Positions 16,164 through 26,300 of a DNA stretch of 42,683 bases are shown piece by piece; positions within the stretch are counted from its first letter, which is position 1, and each line of letters starts with the position of its first letter. The notes under the pieces were generated by a model, which was not told the DNA's origin, made no database searches, and saw nothing but the letters and a program-made list of their open reading frames with translations. Origin of the DNA: Sphingomonadaceae bacterium (GTDB lineage Bacteria; Pseudomonadota; Alphaproteobacteria; Sphingomonadales; Sphingomonadaceae); assembly GCA_947375105.1 (NCBI GenBank), contig CANCET010000008.1, forward strand, positions 1-42,683, written 5' to 3'. The position numbers and the translations under genes were made by a program.

Positions 16164-16189
16164 GGAACTTTGGGCTGGCTGGCCGCATT
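16164..16189 (+). promoter_or_regulatory. EcfG-like promoter (variant) of the catalase gene
   Basis: GGAAC (16164-16168), 17 bases, CATT (16186-16189), 57 bases before the start codon. The -35 is perfect; the -10 is CATT where CGTT is expected. It lies in the 309-base gap (15938-16246) between the divergent kinase and catalase genes, in which I see nothing else. Confidence 0.45.
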
Positions 16190-16246
16190 AACGGTCATCC
16201 CCCGTCCGGTACGTGTTGTGCCGGGCTCCCATGATCGGAACATCCC

Positions 16247-18343
<2,097 letters not shown>

Positions 18344-18393
18344 AGCGCGGACAGCGTCCCGAAATTGATCCACCCACCCACGGAGAAACGACC

Positions 18394-19005
18394 ATGCCCT
18401 TTATCCTGCCCCCGCTTCCCTACACACCGGATGCGCTCGCGCCGCACATGTCGGCCGAGACGCTCGAATATCACCACGGCAAGCACCATCAGGCCTATGT
18501 CGACAAGACCAACCAGCTCATGCAGGAAGCTGGCCTTCAGGGCCGCTCGCTGGTCGACGTGATCCGTTCGGCCGAATCCGATCCACTGCGCAATAACGCC
18601 GGCCAGCTGTGGAACCACAGCTTCTTCTGGCAGTGCCTCTCGCCGGAGCCGACCAGCCCGCCTGAGGCGTTAATGCACCTGATCATGCGCAATTTCGGAT
18701 CACTCGAGGTGCTGAACAGGAAGCTCGCCGAAGTGGCGATCGCGCATTTTGGCAGCGGCTGGGCCTGGCTGGTGATGGAGGATGGGGCGCTGCACGTCAC
18801 GTCGCTGCATGATGGCGACACGCCAATCGCGCATGGCGGCATGGCGCCGCTGCTCACGATCGACCTTTGGGAGCACGCCTACTACATCGACTATCGCAAT
18901 GCCCGGCCCAAGTACGTCGAAGCGATGCTGAGCGCGTTGATCAACTGGGAGTTTGTCGCGCTTAATCTCGATGGGAACGGCATGCTGCGCGCGAACCAGG
19001 ACTGA
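18394..19005 (+). CDS. sodB: Fe/Mn superoxide dismutase
   Basis: Converts superoxide to peroxide and oxygen, supplying substrate to the catalase encoded just before it. The 203-residue protein has the four metal ligands H27 (E-Y-H-H-G-K-H-H), H75 (N-H-S-F-F-W), D157 and H161 (D-L-W-E-H-A-Y-Y). N-A-G-Q-L-W-N-H places Gln at the position typical of iron enzymes. However, the second diagnostic position, in T-S-L-H-D-G-D-T-P, matches neither class cleanly, so metal preference is open. GGAGA precedes the ATG. The protein has no export signal and is therefore cytosolic. The symbol reflects the iron-type feature and should be read loosely. Confidence 0.93.
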   Translation: MPFILPPLPYTPDALAPHMSAETLEYHHGKHHQAYVDKTNQLMQEAGLQGRSLVDVIRSAESDPLRNNAGQLWNHSFFWQCLSPEPTSPPEALMHLIMRNFGSLEVLNRKLAEVAIAHFGSGWAWLVMEDGALHVTSLHDGDTPIAHGGMAPLLTIDLWEHAYYIDYRNARPKYVEAMLSALINWEFVALNLDGNGMLRANQD

Positions 19006-19026
19006 CGGACGCGAGGCATCTGGCGT

Positions 19027-19064
19027 GAGAGCGGGGCGGTCCTGGACAGGAGCGCCCCGCTCTC
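19027..19064. terminator. Shared terminator between convergent sod and the membrane-protein gene
   Basis: A perfect 12-bp stem, GAGAGCGGGGCG (19027-19038) and CGCCCCGCTCTC (19053-19064), encloses a 14-base loop. No strong T-run follows. It fills the 82-base gap between two convergent genes. Confidence 0.6.
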
Positions 19065-19087
19065 CCCTTCTTCAGCGATGCCCTTCT

Positions 19088-19669
19088 TCAGGGATGCCGG
19101 TCGCGCAGGGATCCGCCGATCACGGCCGCAACCGCAGCGACGAACGCGCCGGACATCATCGCAATCGCGCTGAAGATCGCCGAGGCAGCAGCGGCTTTGC
19201 GCAGCAGTTCCGGGTCGATCGCCGGCACATTGTCAGGGTGCATCGCATGGGGCGCCACAGCGGCCGCCAGCACGGCAACGCCGGCGACCACGACCGTCGC
19301 GGTGGCCCAGGTGAGCATCCCGTGCGCGGTATCGCGAAAGAACACCTCATCCCCGTGCAGGCTGGCCCAGCGCACCCGCATCCGCCCCGCGACATAACCG
19401 CCAAGGGCGAAGGATAGCCAGTGTGTGCCGATCAGCCAGAGGCCGACGGCAATGCGAAACTCGCTTGTCGACGCCTGTCCGGAAGGCCAACCGGCGGTTT
19501 GTGCCATGCCTAGGCCGGCGCCCAGCGTGAACAGCGTTAGCCAGGTGGCGATGGCAGTTGCTCCGCCGGCGAAGATCGCGGGCCAGGCCACAGCCGAGCT
19601 GCCGGATTCCAGCTGCGTGCCAGCCGGATAGAGCGCGGGATCGAGCGCTGCGCGTGGTTGGGACATCAT
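19088..19669 (-). CDS. Multi-pass membrane protein of unknown function
   Basis: A 193-residue protein with four likely membrane segments: A-W-P-A-I-F-A-G-G-A-T-A-I-A, V-G-L-W-L-I-G-T-H-W-L-S-F-A-L, M-L-T-W-A-T-A-T-V-V-V-A-G-V and A-M-M-S-G-A-F-V-A-A-V. The W-P-A-I-F-A-G-A opening and G-G-Y-V-A-G-R-M-R element occur in an uncharacterised alphaproteobacterial family often loosely labelled PhnA-like; I would not infer a function from that label. Its ATG (19669 or 19666) lies 2 bases after the stop of a 25-residue peptide gene, so the two are coupled and probably share the promoter at 19789-19813. Confidence 0.65.
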   Translation of the reverse strand: MMSQPRAALDPALYPAGTQLESGSSAVAWPAIFAGGATAIATWLTLFTLGAGLGMAQTAGWPSGQASTSEFRIAVGLWLIGTHWLSFALGGYVAGRMRVRWASLHGDEVFFRDTAHGMLTWATATVVVAGVAVLAAAVAPHAMHPDNVPAIDPELLRKAAAASAIFSAIAMMSGAFVAAVAAVIGGSLRDRHP

Positions 19670-19671
19670 GA

Positions 19672-19749
19672 TCAATGCCAGAACAAGGCGAGGATGATGA
19701 TGATCGGCAGCGGAATGCCCAGCAGCCAGAGGAGAATGCCCTTGCCCAT
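19672..19749 (-). CDS. 25-residue hydrophobic membrane peptide
   Basis: The peptide M-G-K-G-I-L-L-W-L-L-G-I-P-L-P-I-I-I-I-L-A-L-F-W is one membrane helix with a G-I-P break, a form seen in short conserved alphaproteobacterial membrane peptides. AAGGAAA precedes the ATG at a good distance. Coupling to the downstream membrane-protein gene and a stress-type promoter upstream support it as a real gene. Function unknown. Confidence 0.6.
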   Translation of the reverse strand: MGKGILLWLLGIPLPIIIILALFWH

Positions 19750-19788
19750 AAATATTTTCCTTGTCGGCTCGAGTGGCGATGTCCGGAA

Positions 19789-19813
19789 AATCCGCGCGCC
19801 GGGGGTTTGTTCC
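19789..19813 (-). promoter_or_regulatory. EcfG-like promoter (variant) of the small membrane-protein operon
   Basis: Reading leftwards: GGAAC (19813-19809), 16 bases, GATT (19792-19789), 40 bases before the 25-residue gene. The -35 is perfect; the -10 lacks the G of GTT. Confidence 0.4.
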
Positions 19814-19885
19814 TCTGGCGAAACATTCCCGGCGCTCGCCAGTTGCCTCCCATGATGGCGTGCACCGGGACATTGCGAGGATGAT

Positions 19886-20458
19886 GTGCTGAGCGAACTG
19901 GCAAACTGGGCCGCGCCGGTGGCTACGATCGCTGCGGCAATGATGACCGCAGCCAACCTCGGCGCGCGGGTCACCGGGTGGGGCTTTGCGGTGTTCATGC
20001 TAGGCTCGCTGTGTTGGATCGCAGTGGGCATTTCGGGCGGGCAGACCAGCCTCGTGGTCGCCAACGGCGCGCTCTTTGTCATCAACGCCATCGGGGTCTG
20101 GCGCTGGCTCGTTCGCCAGAGCGCGCGCGAGGATGGCGCAGGGGCGGCCAAGCAGGCCAGCCGCCGCACCGCGACGCCGACGCTGTTTACTGCGACCGGG
20201 CTTGCCGGCATGCCCGTACTCACTTTGGCTGGCGATGAGCTTGGGCTGGCGGTCGATGCGCTGATCGAATGCCGGTCCGCGCAGATCAGCTACGTCGTGG
20301 TCTCGACGGCAGACAGCTGGATGGTCGACGAGACGCTGCGCGCCGTGCGCTGCGAGCTCATCGCGTTCCACCCGGACCGGCTCGTGCTCGCCCTTTCCCG
20401 CGAGGCGTTTGGCGAACTGCCGCCACTACCCAAGGGAGATTGGCCCGCCGCGCTCTAG
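19886..20458 (+). CDS. Membrane protein with a cytosolic PRC-barrel-like domain
   Basis: A 190-residue protein. Three membrane helices fill residues 1-78 (P-V-A-T-I-A-A-A-M-M, W-G-F-A-V-F-M-L-G-S-L and L-F-V-I-N-A-I-G-V-W-R-W). A soluble domain of about 90 residues follows, with G-L-A-G-M-P-V and W-M-V-D-E-T-L-R-A-V, reminiscent of PRC-barrel repeats. Its role is unknown. The start is GTG at 19886 behind GAGGA; the nearby ATGs are out of frame. It is divergent from the small membrane-protein operon and followed by a gene relic. Confidence 0.7.
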   Translation: MLSELANWAAPVATIAAAMMTAANLGARVTGWGFAVFMLGSLCWIAVGISGGQTSLVVANGALFVINAIGVWRWLVRQSAREDGAGAAKQASRRTATPTLFTATGLAGMPVLTLAGDELGLAVDALIECRSAQISYVVVSTADSWMVDETLRAVRCELIAFHPDRLVLALSREAFGELPPLPKGDWPAAL

Positions 20459-20468
20459 CCCGAAAGGG

Positions 20469-20585
20469 TGGGTAGGGCACATCCGGCTGCGCGCCGAAAC
20501 CGATTGCATCGTCGGCCTCACCGCCTGCTCGGCCTATGCCTCGAACGGCGGCACGTTGAGGCCCATCCATTTCGCCATCGCATGA
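20469..20585 (+). pseudogene. C-terminal relic, possibly of a DUF1989 (urea carboxylase-associated) protein
   Basis: Immediately after the preceding stop, one frame gives R-L-R-A-E-T-D-C-I-V-G-L-T-A-C-S-A, then N-G-G-T-L-R-P-I-H-F-A-I-A and stop. It reads like the last strands of a DUF1989 protein (A-E-x-D-C-x-V-x-x-T-A-C-S). No start codon, ribosome site or upstream body is present, so only about 38 codons remain. The family match is from memory and tentative. Confidence 0.35.
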
Positions 20586-20648
20586 CCTCTTCAGCGCCAC
20601 GCCCTGACCGGTTTCGCAGCGAATTCCGGTCCCTCGCCGATTGGCGAC

Positions 20649-20673
20649 GGATCATTCGGCAGCCGGCACCGTT
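20649..20673 (+). promoter_or_regulatory. Possible EcfG promoter of the PRC-barrel gene
   Basis: GGATC (20649-20653), 16 bases, CGTT (20670-20673), 30 bases before the ATG at 20704. The -10 and spacing are perfect; the -35 has one mismatch. Confidence 0.35.
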
Positions 20674-20703
20674 TCTCCTGAACAAATCCCCATGGAGACC
20701 ATC

Positions 20704-21096
20704 ATGACCACCGATCTGAACACCACCAATCAGGGCAACGCCGCCCCTCTCGCAACCGACGAGACCAGCGACATGATCTCTTCGCGCAAGGTCCAGGGGA
20801 CCGCAGTCTACGGCCACGGCGGCGAAAAACTCGGCTCGATCGAGAGCTTCATGGTCAACAAGGCCTCAGGCCAGGTCGAATACGCCGTGCTCGAATTCGG
20901 CGGCCTGTTCGGGATCGGCAGTGATCACTATCCGATCCCGTGGAACCAGCTGCGCTACTCGCCCGACGAAAGCGGCTATCTGGTCGATCTCGACCGTGAC
21001 TCGCTCGAGAAGGCGCCTCGCTATGCTGGCTCCGATGACGACGGCTTCAACACCGCGCGCAGCCACGAAGTCGATACCTACTACAGCGCGATCTAA
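20704..21096 (+). CDS. PRC-barrel domain protein
   Basis: A 130-residue soluble protein with a single PRC-barrel domain (about 20-100): M-I-S-S-R-K-V-Q-G-T-A-V-Y, then G-S-I-E-S-F-M-V-N-K-A-S-G-Q-V and Y-A-V-L-E-F-G-G-L-F-G-I-G, ending in the P-I-P-W-N-Q-L-R-Y strand. Such proteins are common among alphaproteobacterial stress genes; the ligand of the fold here is unknown. GGAGA lies 7 bases before the ATG at 20704, which decides against the earlier in-frame ATG at 20692. Confidence 0.85.
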   Translation: MTTDLNTTNQGNAAPLATDETSDMISSRKVQGTAVYGHGGEKLGSIESFMVNKASGQVEYAVLEFGGLFGIGSDHYPIPWNQLRYSPDESGYLVDLDRDSLEKAPRYAGSDDDGFNTARSHEVDTYYSAI

Positions 21097-21275
21097 TCCG
21101 CAGGGCGCCAGCCTCGCAGACACCCACCAGGCGGGGAGTGGCCAGATAGCCGCTCCCCGCTTGCATGCTCCCCCATGGATGCCGAAGCACCGTCCCCTGC
21201 ACCTGGCAGCCGTACCATCACGACGGGGCTTCGCGCCAGCGCGTGCCAGAATGCATCGCGTATCTCGGGTTTCAT
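21093..21275 (-). pseudogene. Truncated start of a general stress protein (pyridoxamine 5'-phosphate oxidase-like, COG3871)
   Basis: The 60-codon frame begins M-K-P-E-I-R-D-A-F-W-H-A-L-A-R-S-P-V-V-M-V, the typical opening of COG3871-type general stress proteins. The similarity ends after about 35 residues, and the rest runs through the terminator hairpin of the PRC-barrel gene to a stop opposite that gene's end. AAAGGATC before the ATG shows that the start region is intact. The flavin-binding body is missing, so the gene is broken unless the fragment has gained a role. Confidence 0.45.
21131..21160 (+). terminator. Terminator after the PRC-barrel gene
   Basis: GCGGGGAG (21131-21138) pairs with CTCCCCGC (21153-21160), with an inner GGC/GCC pairing. 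Only a TT follows. Confidence 0.55.
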
Positions 21276-21371
21276 AGCGGATCCTTTCCTGCACGGCCCA
21301 TGCCGCGCGCGCTGAAGACAGCATCGGCGAGGCTTGCTTGTTCCCTGCGGGCCCGCCGGAACACCCAGAGT

Positions 21372-21396
21372 GGAACACTCCGCTCCCCCGCACGTT
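21372..21396 (+). promoter_or_regulatory. Consensus EcfG promoter of the ferritin-like operon
   Basis: GGAAC (21372-21376), exactly 16 bases, CGTT (21393-21396), 57 bases before the ATG. This is the best match to the EcfG consensus in the window. Confidence 0.8.
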
Positions 21397-21453
21397 TGAT
21401 GATGGAACCCACCCGACACCGCGCGGGAACTTTCCGGCGACCAAGGATACGCA

Positions 21454-21996
21454 ATGGCCAGCAGCAACCTTAAGCAGCATTCCGCGTTCACGCCCGTCGA
21501 CGTTCTGCGCAAGCAGGCGCGCCAGCATGTCGAGACGGGCCCGGTCACCGTGTCCTATCCCAAGGACCGCGACGTGATCGTCGAGCATCTGGGCCGCGCG
21601 CTGGCAACCGAATGGGTCTGCGTCCTGCGCTATCTGCGCCATGCCTATTGCATCACCGGCGTGGTCGCCGAACCGATCAAGGCGCATTTTCTCGAACATG
21701 CGCGCGAAGAGCAGGCTCATGCCCACAAGCTCGCCGAGCGCATCGTGCAGCTTGGCGGCGAACCCGATCTCAATCCCGCCACCCTCGCCGAGCGGTCGCA
21801 CGCCGAATACGTGCCCGCCACCGGGACCGAGGCGATGATCCGCGAGAACCTCATTGCCGAGCGCATCGCGGTGGAAGCCTACCGCGAGTTCATCCAGTTC
21901 CTCGGCGATCGTGACCCGACGACACGCACCATGCTCGAGGCGATCCTCGCGCAGGAGGAGGAGCACGCAGACGATCTGCGTGATCTACTCACCTGA
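21454..21996 (+). CDS. Ferritin-like (bacterioferritin/Dps-type) diiron protein
   Basis: A 180-residue four-helix protein with ferritin ligand spacing: E53, then E86-x-x-H89 (E-E-Q-A-H), a Glu near 136-141, then E168-x-x-H171 (Q-E-E-E-H). It probably binds or oxidises iron, limiting Fenton chemistry, which fits its place among catalase and dismutase genes. L-G-R-A-L-A-T-E-W-V-C-V-L-R-Y-L-R-H is the usual first-helix form of bacterioferritin-like proteins. AAGGA precedes the ATG. The next gene starts 37 bases later, so they form an operon under a perfect stress promoter. Confidence 0.85.
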   Translation: MASSNLKQHSAFTPVDVLRKQARQHVETGPVTVSYPKDRDVIVEHLGRALATEWVCVLRYLRHAYCITGVVAEPIKAHFLEHAREEQAHAHKLAERIVQLGGEPDLNPATLAERSHAEYVPATGTEAMIRENLIAERIAVEAYREFIQFLGDRDPTTRTMLEAILAQEEEHADDLRDLLT

Positions 21997-22033
21997 TCGA
22001 ACGCAACCCACCCACCCAAAGGAAAACAGTTCG

Positions 22034-22336
22034 ATGGAACAGACGACTACCATCAGCGAAGGCATCCGCAGCGCCCTCGCAACGCCGATTGCCGCCCGGA
22101 TCACCGAAGCGCTTGAGCATAATCCACTACTCGCCTCCGCAGCAGCGTTCGCTACAACCCGGATCGCGCTGCGCTCGCTGACGGGCCTCCTCGCCGTCGG
22201 GCTGATCGCGGGCGGTTTGATCTACGTGCAGCAGAACCGCTCGGCCAGCCTCGACGAGGCGCGCCGGCTTGCACGCAAGGCGAAGAAGAAGGCCGCAAAG
22301 GAGTTGCGCAAGGTGTCGGAAGCCGTCTCAGCCTGA
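22034..22336 (+). CDS. Small membrane protein co-transcribed with the ferritin-like gene
   Basis: A 100-residue protein with one central hydrophobic segment (S-L-T-G-L-L-A-V-G-L-I-A-G-G-L-I-Y-V) and a basic, Lys/Ala/Arg-rich C-terminal helix (A-R-K-A-K-K-K-A-A-K-E-L). A conserved-looking E-A-L-E-H-N-P-L-L-A-S-A-A-A-F-A precedes the membrane helix. I do not recognise the family. AAAGGAAAA lies upstream of the ATG. A perfect hairpin follows the stop. Confidence 0.6.
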   Translation: MEQTTTISEGIRSALATPIAARITEALEHNPLLASAAAFATTRIALRSLTGLLAVGLIAGGLIYVQQNRSASLDEARRLARKAKKKAAKELRKVSEAVSA

Positions 22337-22344
22337 AATGAAGA

Positions 22345-22379
22345 TCGCGCCTGCCTGGCACAGCTGCCGGCAGGCGCGA
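22345..22379 (+). terminator. Hairpin ending the ferritin-like operon
   Basis: A perfect 11-bp stem, TCGCGCCTGCC (22345-22355) and GGCAGGCGCGA (22369-22379), with a 13-base loop and no T-run. Confidence 0.55.
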
Positions 22380-22449
22380 CCGCCAAGCCGCTGAATTTCG
22401 CCGCACTCGCTACCCTCGAAAATTATTTTGGGATGGTTCGCTGCGCAGC

Positions 22450-22474
22450 GGAACTTCCTGACTTTCGAAGCATT
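22450..22474 (+). promoter_or_regulatory. EcfG-like promoter (variant) of the sigma factor gene
   Basis: GGAAC (22450-22454), 16 bases, CATT (22471-22474), 41 bases before the sigma-factor ATG. If active it would make the sigma factor autoregulated. Confidence 0.45.
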
Positions 22475-22515
22475 TTCGATCCGGGAGGCATCGTGGATAA
22501 CGATAAGGATAAGCG

Positions 22516-23166
22516 ATGGCTGGCGTTCTGGAGTCCGAGGGCGATGTCGTTCCTCCCCGCGGCGCATGTCTTTCGGACAGTGCCTTTCGAGCCGAGTTGA
22601 CCGGATCCACCCAGCACTTGCGTGCGTTCGCAAGGTCGCTGTGCGGCAACCGGGATACGGCTGACGATCTCACGCAGGAAACCCTGATGCGCGCGTGGGC
22701 CGCGCGCGAGCGGTTCGCTGCCGGCACCAGCTTCAAGGCCTGGACCTTCACCATTCTCCGCAATGTCTATTTCGGCCAGATTCGCCGCCTGCGCTTTGTC
22801 GGCGAATACAACGAGATCGAGGCCGAACGGGTGCTCAGCACGCCCGCCACGCAAGAGGTTGGCCTGGAGGCCAGCGATGTCCTGCGCGCTATGGCGCTGC
22901 TTCCGGCTGCGCAGCGCGAAGTTCTGATCCTCGCTGCGGTCGGCCATGTCAGCTACTGCGAGATGGCGGAAATCTGCGGTGTCGCCATCGGCACGATCAA
23001 GAGCCGCATTGCCCGCGCCCGCATCAGCCTTGCGGCCACGATCGAAAGCGGGATCCTGCCCGATTATCGGCACGACTACGTCCTCAAGGGCGAAGTGCTG
23101 GACGCGTTCGTCGCAGAGCTGGGCAAGATCGCCCCGCAGCACGTGATTGATCGGCACCACGCCTGA
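22516..23166 (+). CDS. ecfG: EcfG-family ECF sigma factor (general stress)
   Basis: A 216-residue ECF sigma factor that probably directs RNA polymerase to the GGAAC promoters around it and is the target of NepR. Region 2 (about 32-95) has L-R-A-F-A-R-S-L-C-G-N-R-D-T-A-D-D-L, then Q-E-T-L-M-R-A-W and A-W-T-F-T-I-L-R-N, all typical of the EcfG group. Region 4 (about 120-170) has L-P-A-A-Q-R-E-V-L-I-L-A and I-G-T-I-K-S-R-I-A-R-A-R. The 45-residue extension after region 4 is longer than usual. AAGGA precedes the ATG. It is separated from phyR-nepR by 8 kb, so it may be a second EcfG paralogue; that cannot be settled from this window. Confidence 0.85.
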   Translation: MAGVLESEGDVVPPRGACLSDSAFRAELTGSTQHLRAFARSLCGNRDTADDLTQETLMRAWAARERFAAGTSFKAWTFTILRNVYFGQIRRLRFVGEYNEIEAERVLSTPATQEVGLEASDVLRAMALLPAAQREVLILAAVGHVSYCEMAEICGVAIGTIKSRIARARISLAATIESGILPDYRHDYVLKGEVLDAFVAELGKIAPQHVIDRHHA

Positions 23167-23239
23167 CAAAAGCTGCGTTTCATTGCCGCTTCGGAAGCGG
23201 CCGAGGGGGATGCTTTGCCCCCATGTATTCCCCAGACTG

Positions 23240-23383
23240 CATGCAGTGAACTTATTAAATCATGCCGCAATCTGCGATGTGATACAAATATATCACGCTC
23301 TGTGAATCCTGATATGAAATAATTTATCGCGGAACCAGATCATTTTTAAAATATTCTTCCCTTCGTAAATCGAGGAAATATTC
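23240..23383 (+). promoter_or_regulatory. AT-rich leader of the autotransporter gene with a palindrome
   Basis: About 140 bases at roughly 35% GC or less, in a region otherwise well above 60%. It contains the 6-6-6 palindrome GTGATA-caaata-TATCAC (23279-23296) and a GGAAC (23331-23335) with TATT 16 bases on. The CRP-like look of TGTGA...TCAC fails on spacing (10 bases instead of 6). Probably the promoter and regulator-binding region; the regulator is unknown. Confidence 0.4.
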
Positions 23384-26300
23384 ATGCTCAACACCATCAG
23401 CAATTTGCGTTCTACCAAGGCATTCAATTCGCAGCTTCATTACCGGATCGGCTGCGCGATGGCGGCACTGTGCGTCGGCAGCTTCGCATCACCTGTCTTC
23501 GCTGCCAACGAGTGCGGCGTTCCCTCGGGCGGCACGGTCACCTGCGCCCCGAGTGCGGGCCAGTACCCCACCGGCATCACTTATGTCGCACCCACCGATA
23601 TCACCGTGAATGCCCCCGCGACTGTCACGGTTGCCACCAGCCTCCCCGCCACGAACGGCATCACGATCACCGGCGCGCAGTCCGTAGGCCTCACCGGCGC
23701 GGCGACCATCTCGACCAGCGGTGCTGGCAGCAACGGTGTCGTCCTCACGAGCGGCACCGGCCCCGCATCGGTCAGCGTCGGCGATGTGAGCACCTCCGGG
23801 GCGCTCGCTGCCGGCATCATCGCCACCGGCGCAGGCGATGTTGCCGTCACCACCGGAATGCTCAGCACCGCCGCCAATGGCGCATCGGGCGCGGTGGCCC
23901 TCACCGATACCGGCAATGTCGATGTCAAGGTGAACGGTCCGATTTCGGCCGCCGGTTCCAATGCCTATGGCGTGCAGGCCAGCGCGCTCGGCGGCGCTGC
24001 CAATGTGCAGGTCCAGGACGTGACCATGGCCGGCGCAGCAGCCACCAATGGCGTGACCGCCACGGCCGGTTCGGGTGGAGCCAGTATCTCTGCCCGCGAT
24101 GTAAGCGTCGCCGGAGTCCTCGGCAACGGCCTCACCGCAACCTCGACCGGCGGACCGGCAACGATTACCGCTCGCGCGATCCGTGCGACCGGCACCGGCA
24201 ACACCGCCGCTGCCGCTACCTCGGATACGGGCAGTGCCTCGATCGTCACCACCGGCGATGTCGTCTCCTCCGGCCGCGGCAGCCTCGGCCTGATCGCCAC
24301 CTCGGGCACCGGGAATGCCGCGGTGACCGCCACCAACGTCTCGACCGTCGCCGATAACCCCGCCGATACGGCGCTGGGCGGCAATGCGGTTCTTGCCAGC
24401 GGTGCCAATGCGACCGTTGTGGTGACCGGAACCGCTGCCACCAGCGGCACCGCCCAACCCGGCGTGCCGATCTATAGCGGCGATGCCGTGAGCGCGATTG
24501 CGACAAACGGCAATGCCGCGATCACCGCCCAGAATGCCTCGACCCTCGGCGCCGGCGCCCGCGCGCTGACCGCCACGGCCACCGGCGGCAACGCTGCGAT
24601 CACCGCCAACGGCAACACCGCCACGCGCGGCATCAATGCCGATGGCATCAGCGCAGTCTCCACCACCGGCGCGGCCCTTGTCACGAATGCTGGCCATGTC
24701 ACCACTACCGGCGACGGCAGCCGCGGCATTTACGCCAGCGGCGTGACCGGCGCGACTGTTACCGGCGGCGGCACCGTCGATACCACTGGCGCGCTTGCCC
24801 ACGGCATATACGCAGTCTCGACCAATGGTCCCGTCAGCGTCACCACGGCCACGGTGTCCACGCTGGGCACTGGCTCCAACGGCATCCTCGCCGTCAGCAC
24901 GGCGGGACCGGTCACGGTCCATGCCGGGACCACCACGGTGAGCGGCGCGGGCGGCAACGCCATCCAGGCACGCGGCACCGGCTCTGTCGTCGTCACGAGT
25001 GGCAGCGCCAGCGCCACCACCGGAGATGCGATCGTTGCCGCCTCAACGGCCGGCCCGGCGACAGTCACGCTCAGCCCGGGGCAGGTCTTCTCGACCACCG
25101 GCAATGGCGTTGCCATCACCAGCGCGACAATGGCCACGCTGAACACGGCAAGCGGCACGACGGTGAGCGGCGGCCTCAACGGTGCCGTGCTCGCCGGCGC
25201 GACCGGTAGCACGGTCAACAACGCGGGCATGCTGCAGGGCCGGGTCTACGCGGTTTCTGCCAGTGGCGGCCCCGCCACCGTCAACAACTCCGGAATGATC
25301 CGGGGCGCGGTGGCCTTGAATGGCGCAGGCAGCACCTTCAACAATACCGGCACGTTCGATGCAGCCGGGGCCAGCACCTTCGGCGCTGGTTCGGTCCTGA
25401 ACAACTCGGGCCTCCTGCAGGTCCGGTCCACTGGCACCGTGCCGGGCACTGCCACGCTGACCGGGCTCGGGACGCTGAGCAATTCCGGGCTCATCGATCT
25501 GCGCAGCGGTGCGATCGGCAACACGCTGACCACCACCGGCAATTATGTCGGCAGCGGGAATGCCCAGCTCGGCGTGCGGATCGCACCAGGTACGGCCATT
25601 CCGGCGGACCAGCTGATCGTCGGCGGTTCGACTACGGGTTCGACCCGGGTCGCCTTCGATCTCGCTCCCGGCGCTCAGCCGTTGTTCAACACCGGCACCA
25701 CGATCGTCCAGGCCGGCACCGGCTCGACCCCCGGCGCCTTCTTCGTCGATCCGGCAGGCCAGAACGCCGGGCTCGTGCGCTACGACGTGGTGTTCAACCC
25801 TGTAACATCCGACTACGCCCTCGTTGCCGGACCCAGTGATGCGGCCTACCACACGCTTGGCTATCAGAACGCGCTGCGCAACATGTGGTACAAGTCGGCC
25901 GATGCGGTGACGTCTGAACTCAGGACCAAGCGCGATACCTTGTGGAACATGGGCGGCACCGCCCCATCCGGGCGCTTCTGGCTCTCGGCCGGGGCTTCGG
26001 TCGACAATACCCGGGGCTATCGCGGCTTCGGCACGCTTGGCCAGACCAACCTCACTGATACCACAGCGCGTCAGGATTTCTTCGGCGGCCAGATCGGGCT
26101 TGATCTGACCGGCGGCGTCTCGGATCGCGGCGGCTTCTCGGTGGGGATCACCGGCGGCTTCATCCACTCGATCACCGATCTGGGCCACTCCACCGACAAC
26201 TTGCGCATCAATGGTGCCAATGGCGGCGTCTATGCCAGCTTCACCACCGGCAATGTCTTTGCCACGGTGCTCGGCAAATACGATCACTACTGGGCCCGCG

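Noticed and set aside
23278..23297. CRP site before the autotransporter
   Set aside because: The TGTGA and TCAC halves are 10 bases apart instead of 6; only the palindrome itself is kept.
23331..23354. EcfG promoter for the autotransporter (GGAAC-N16-TATT)
   Set aside because: The -10 is in a run of A/T where such a match is expected by chance.
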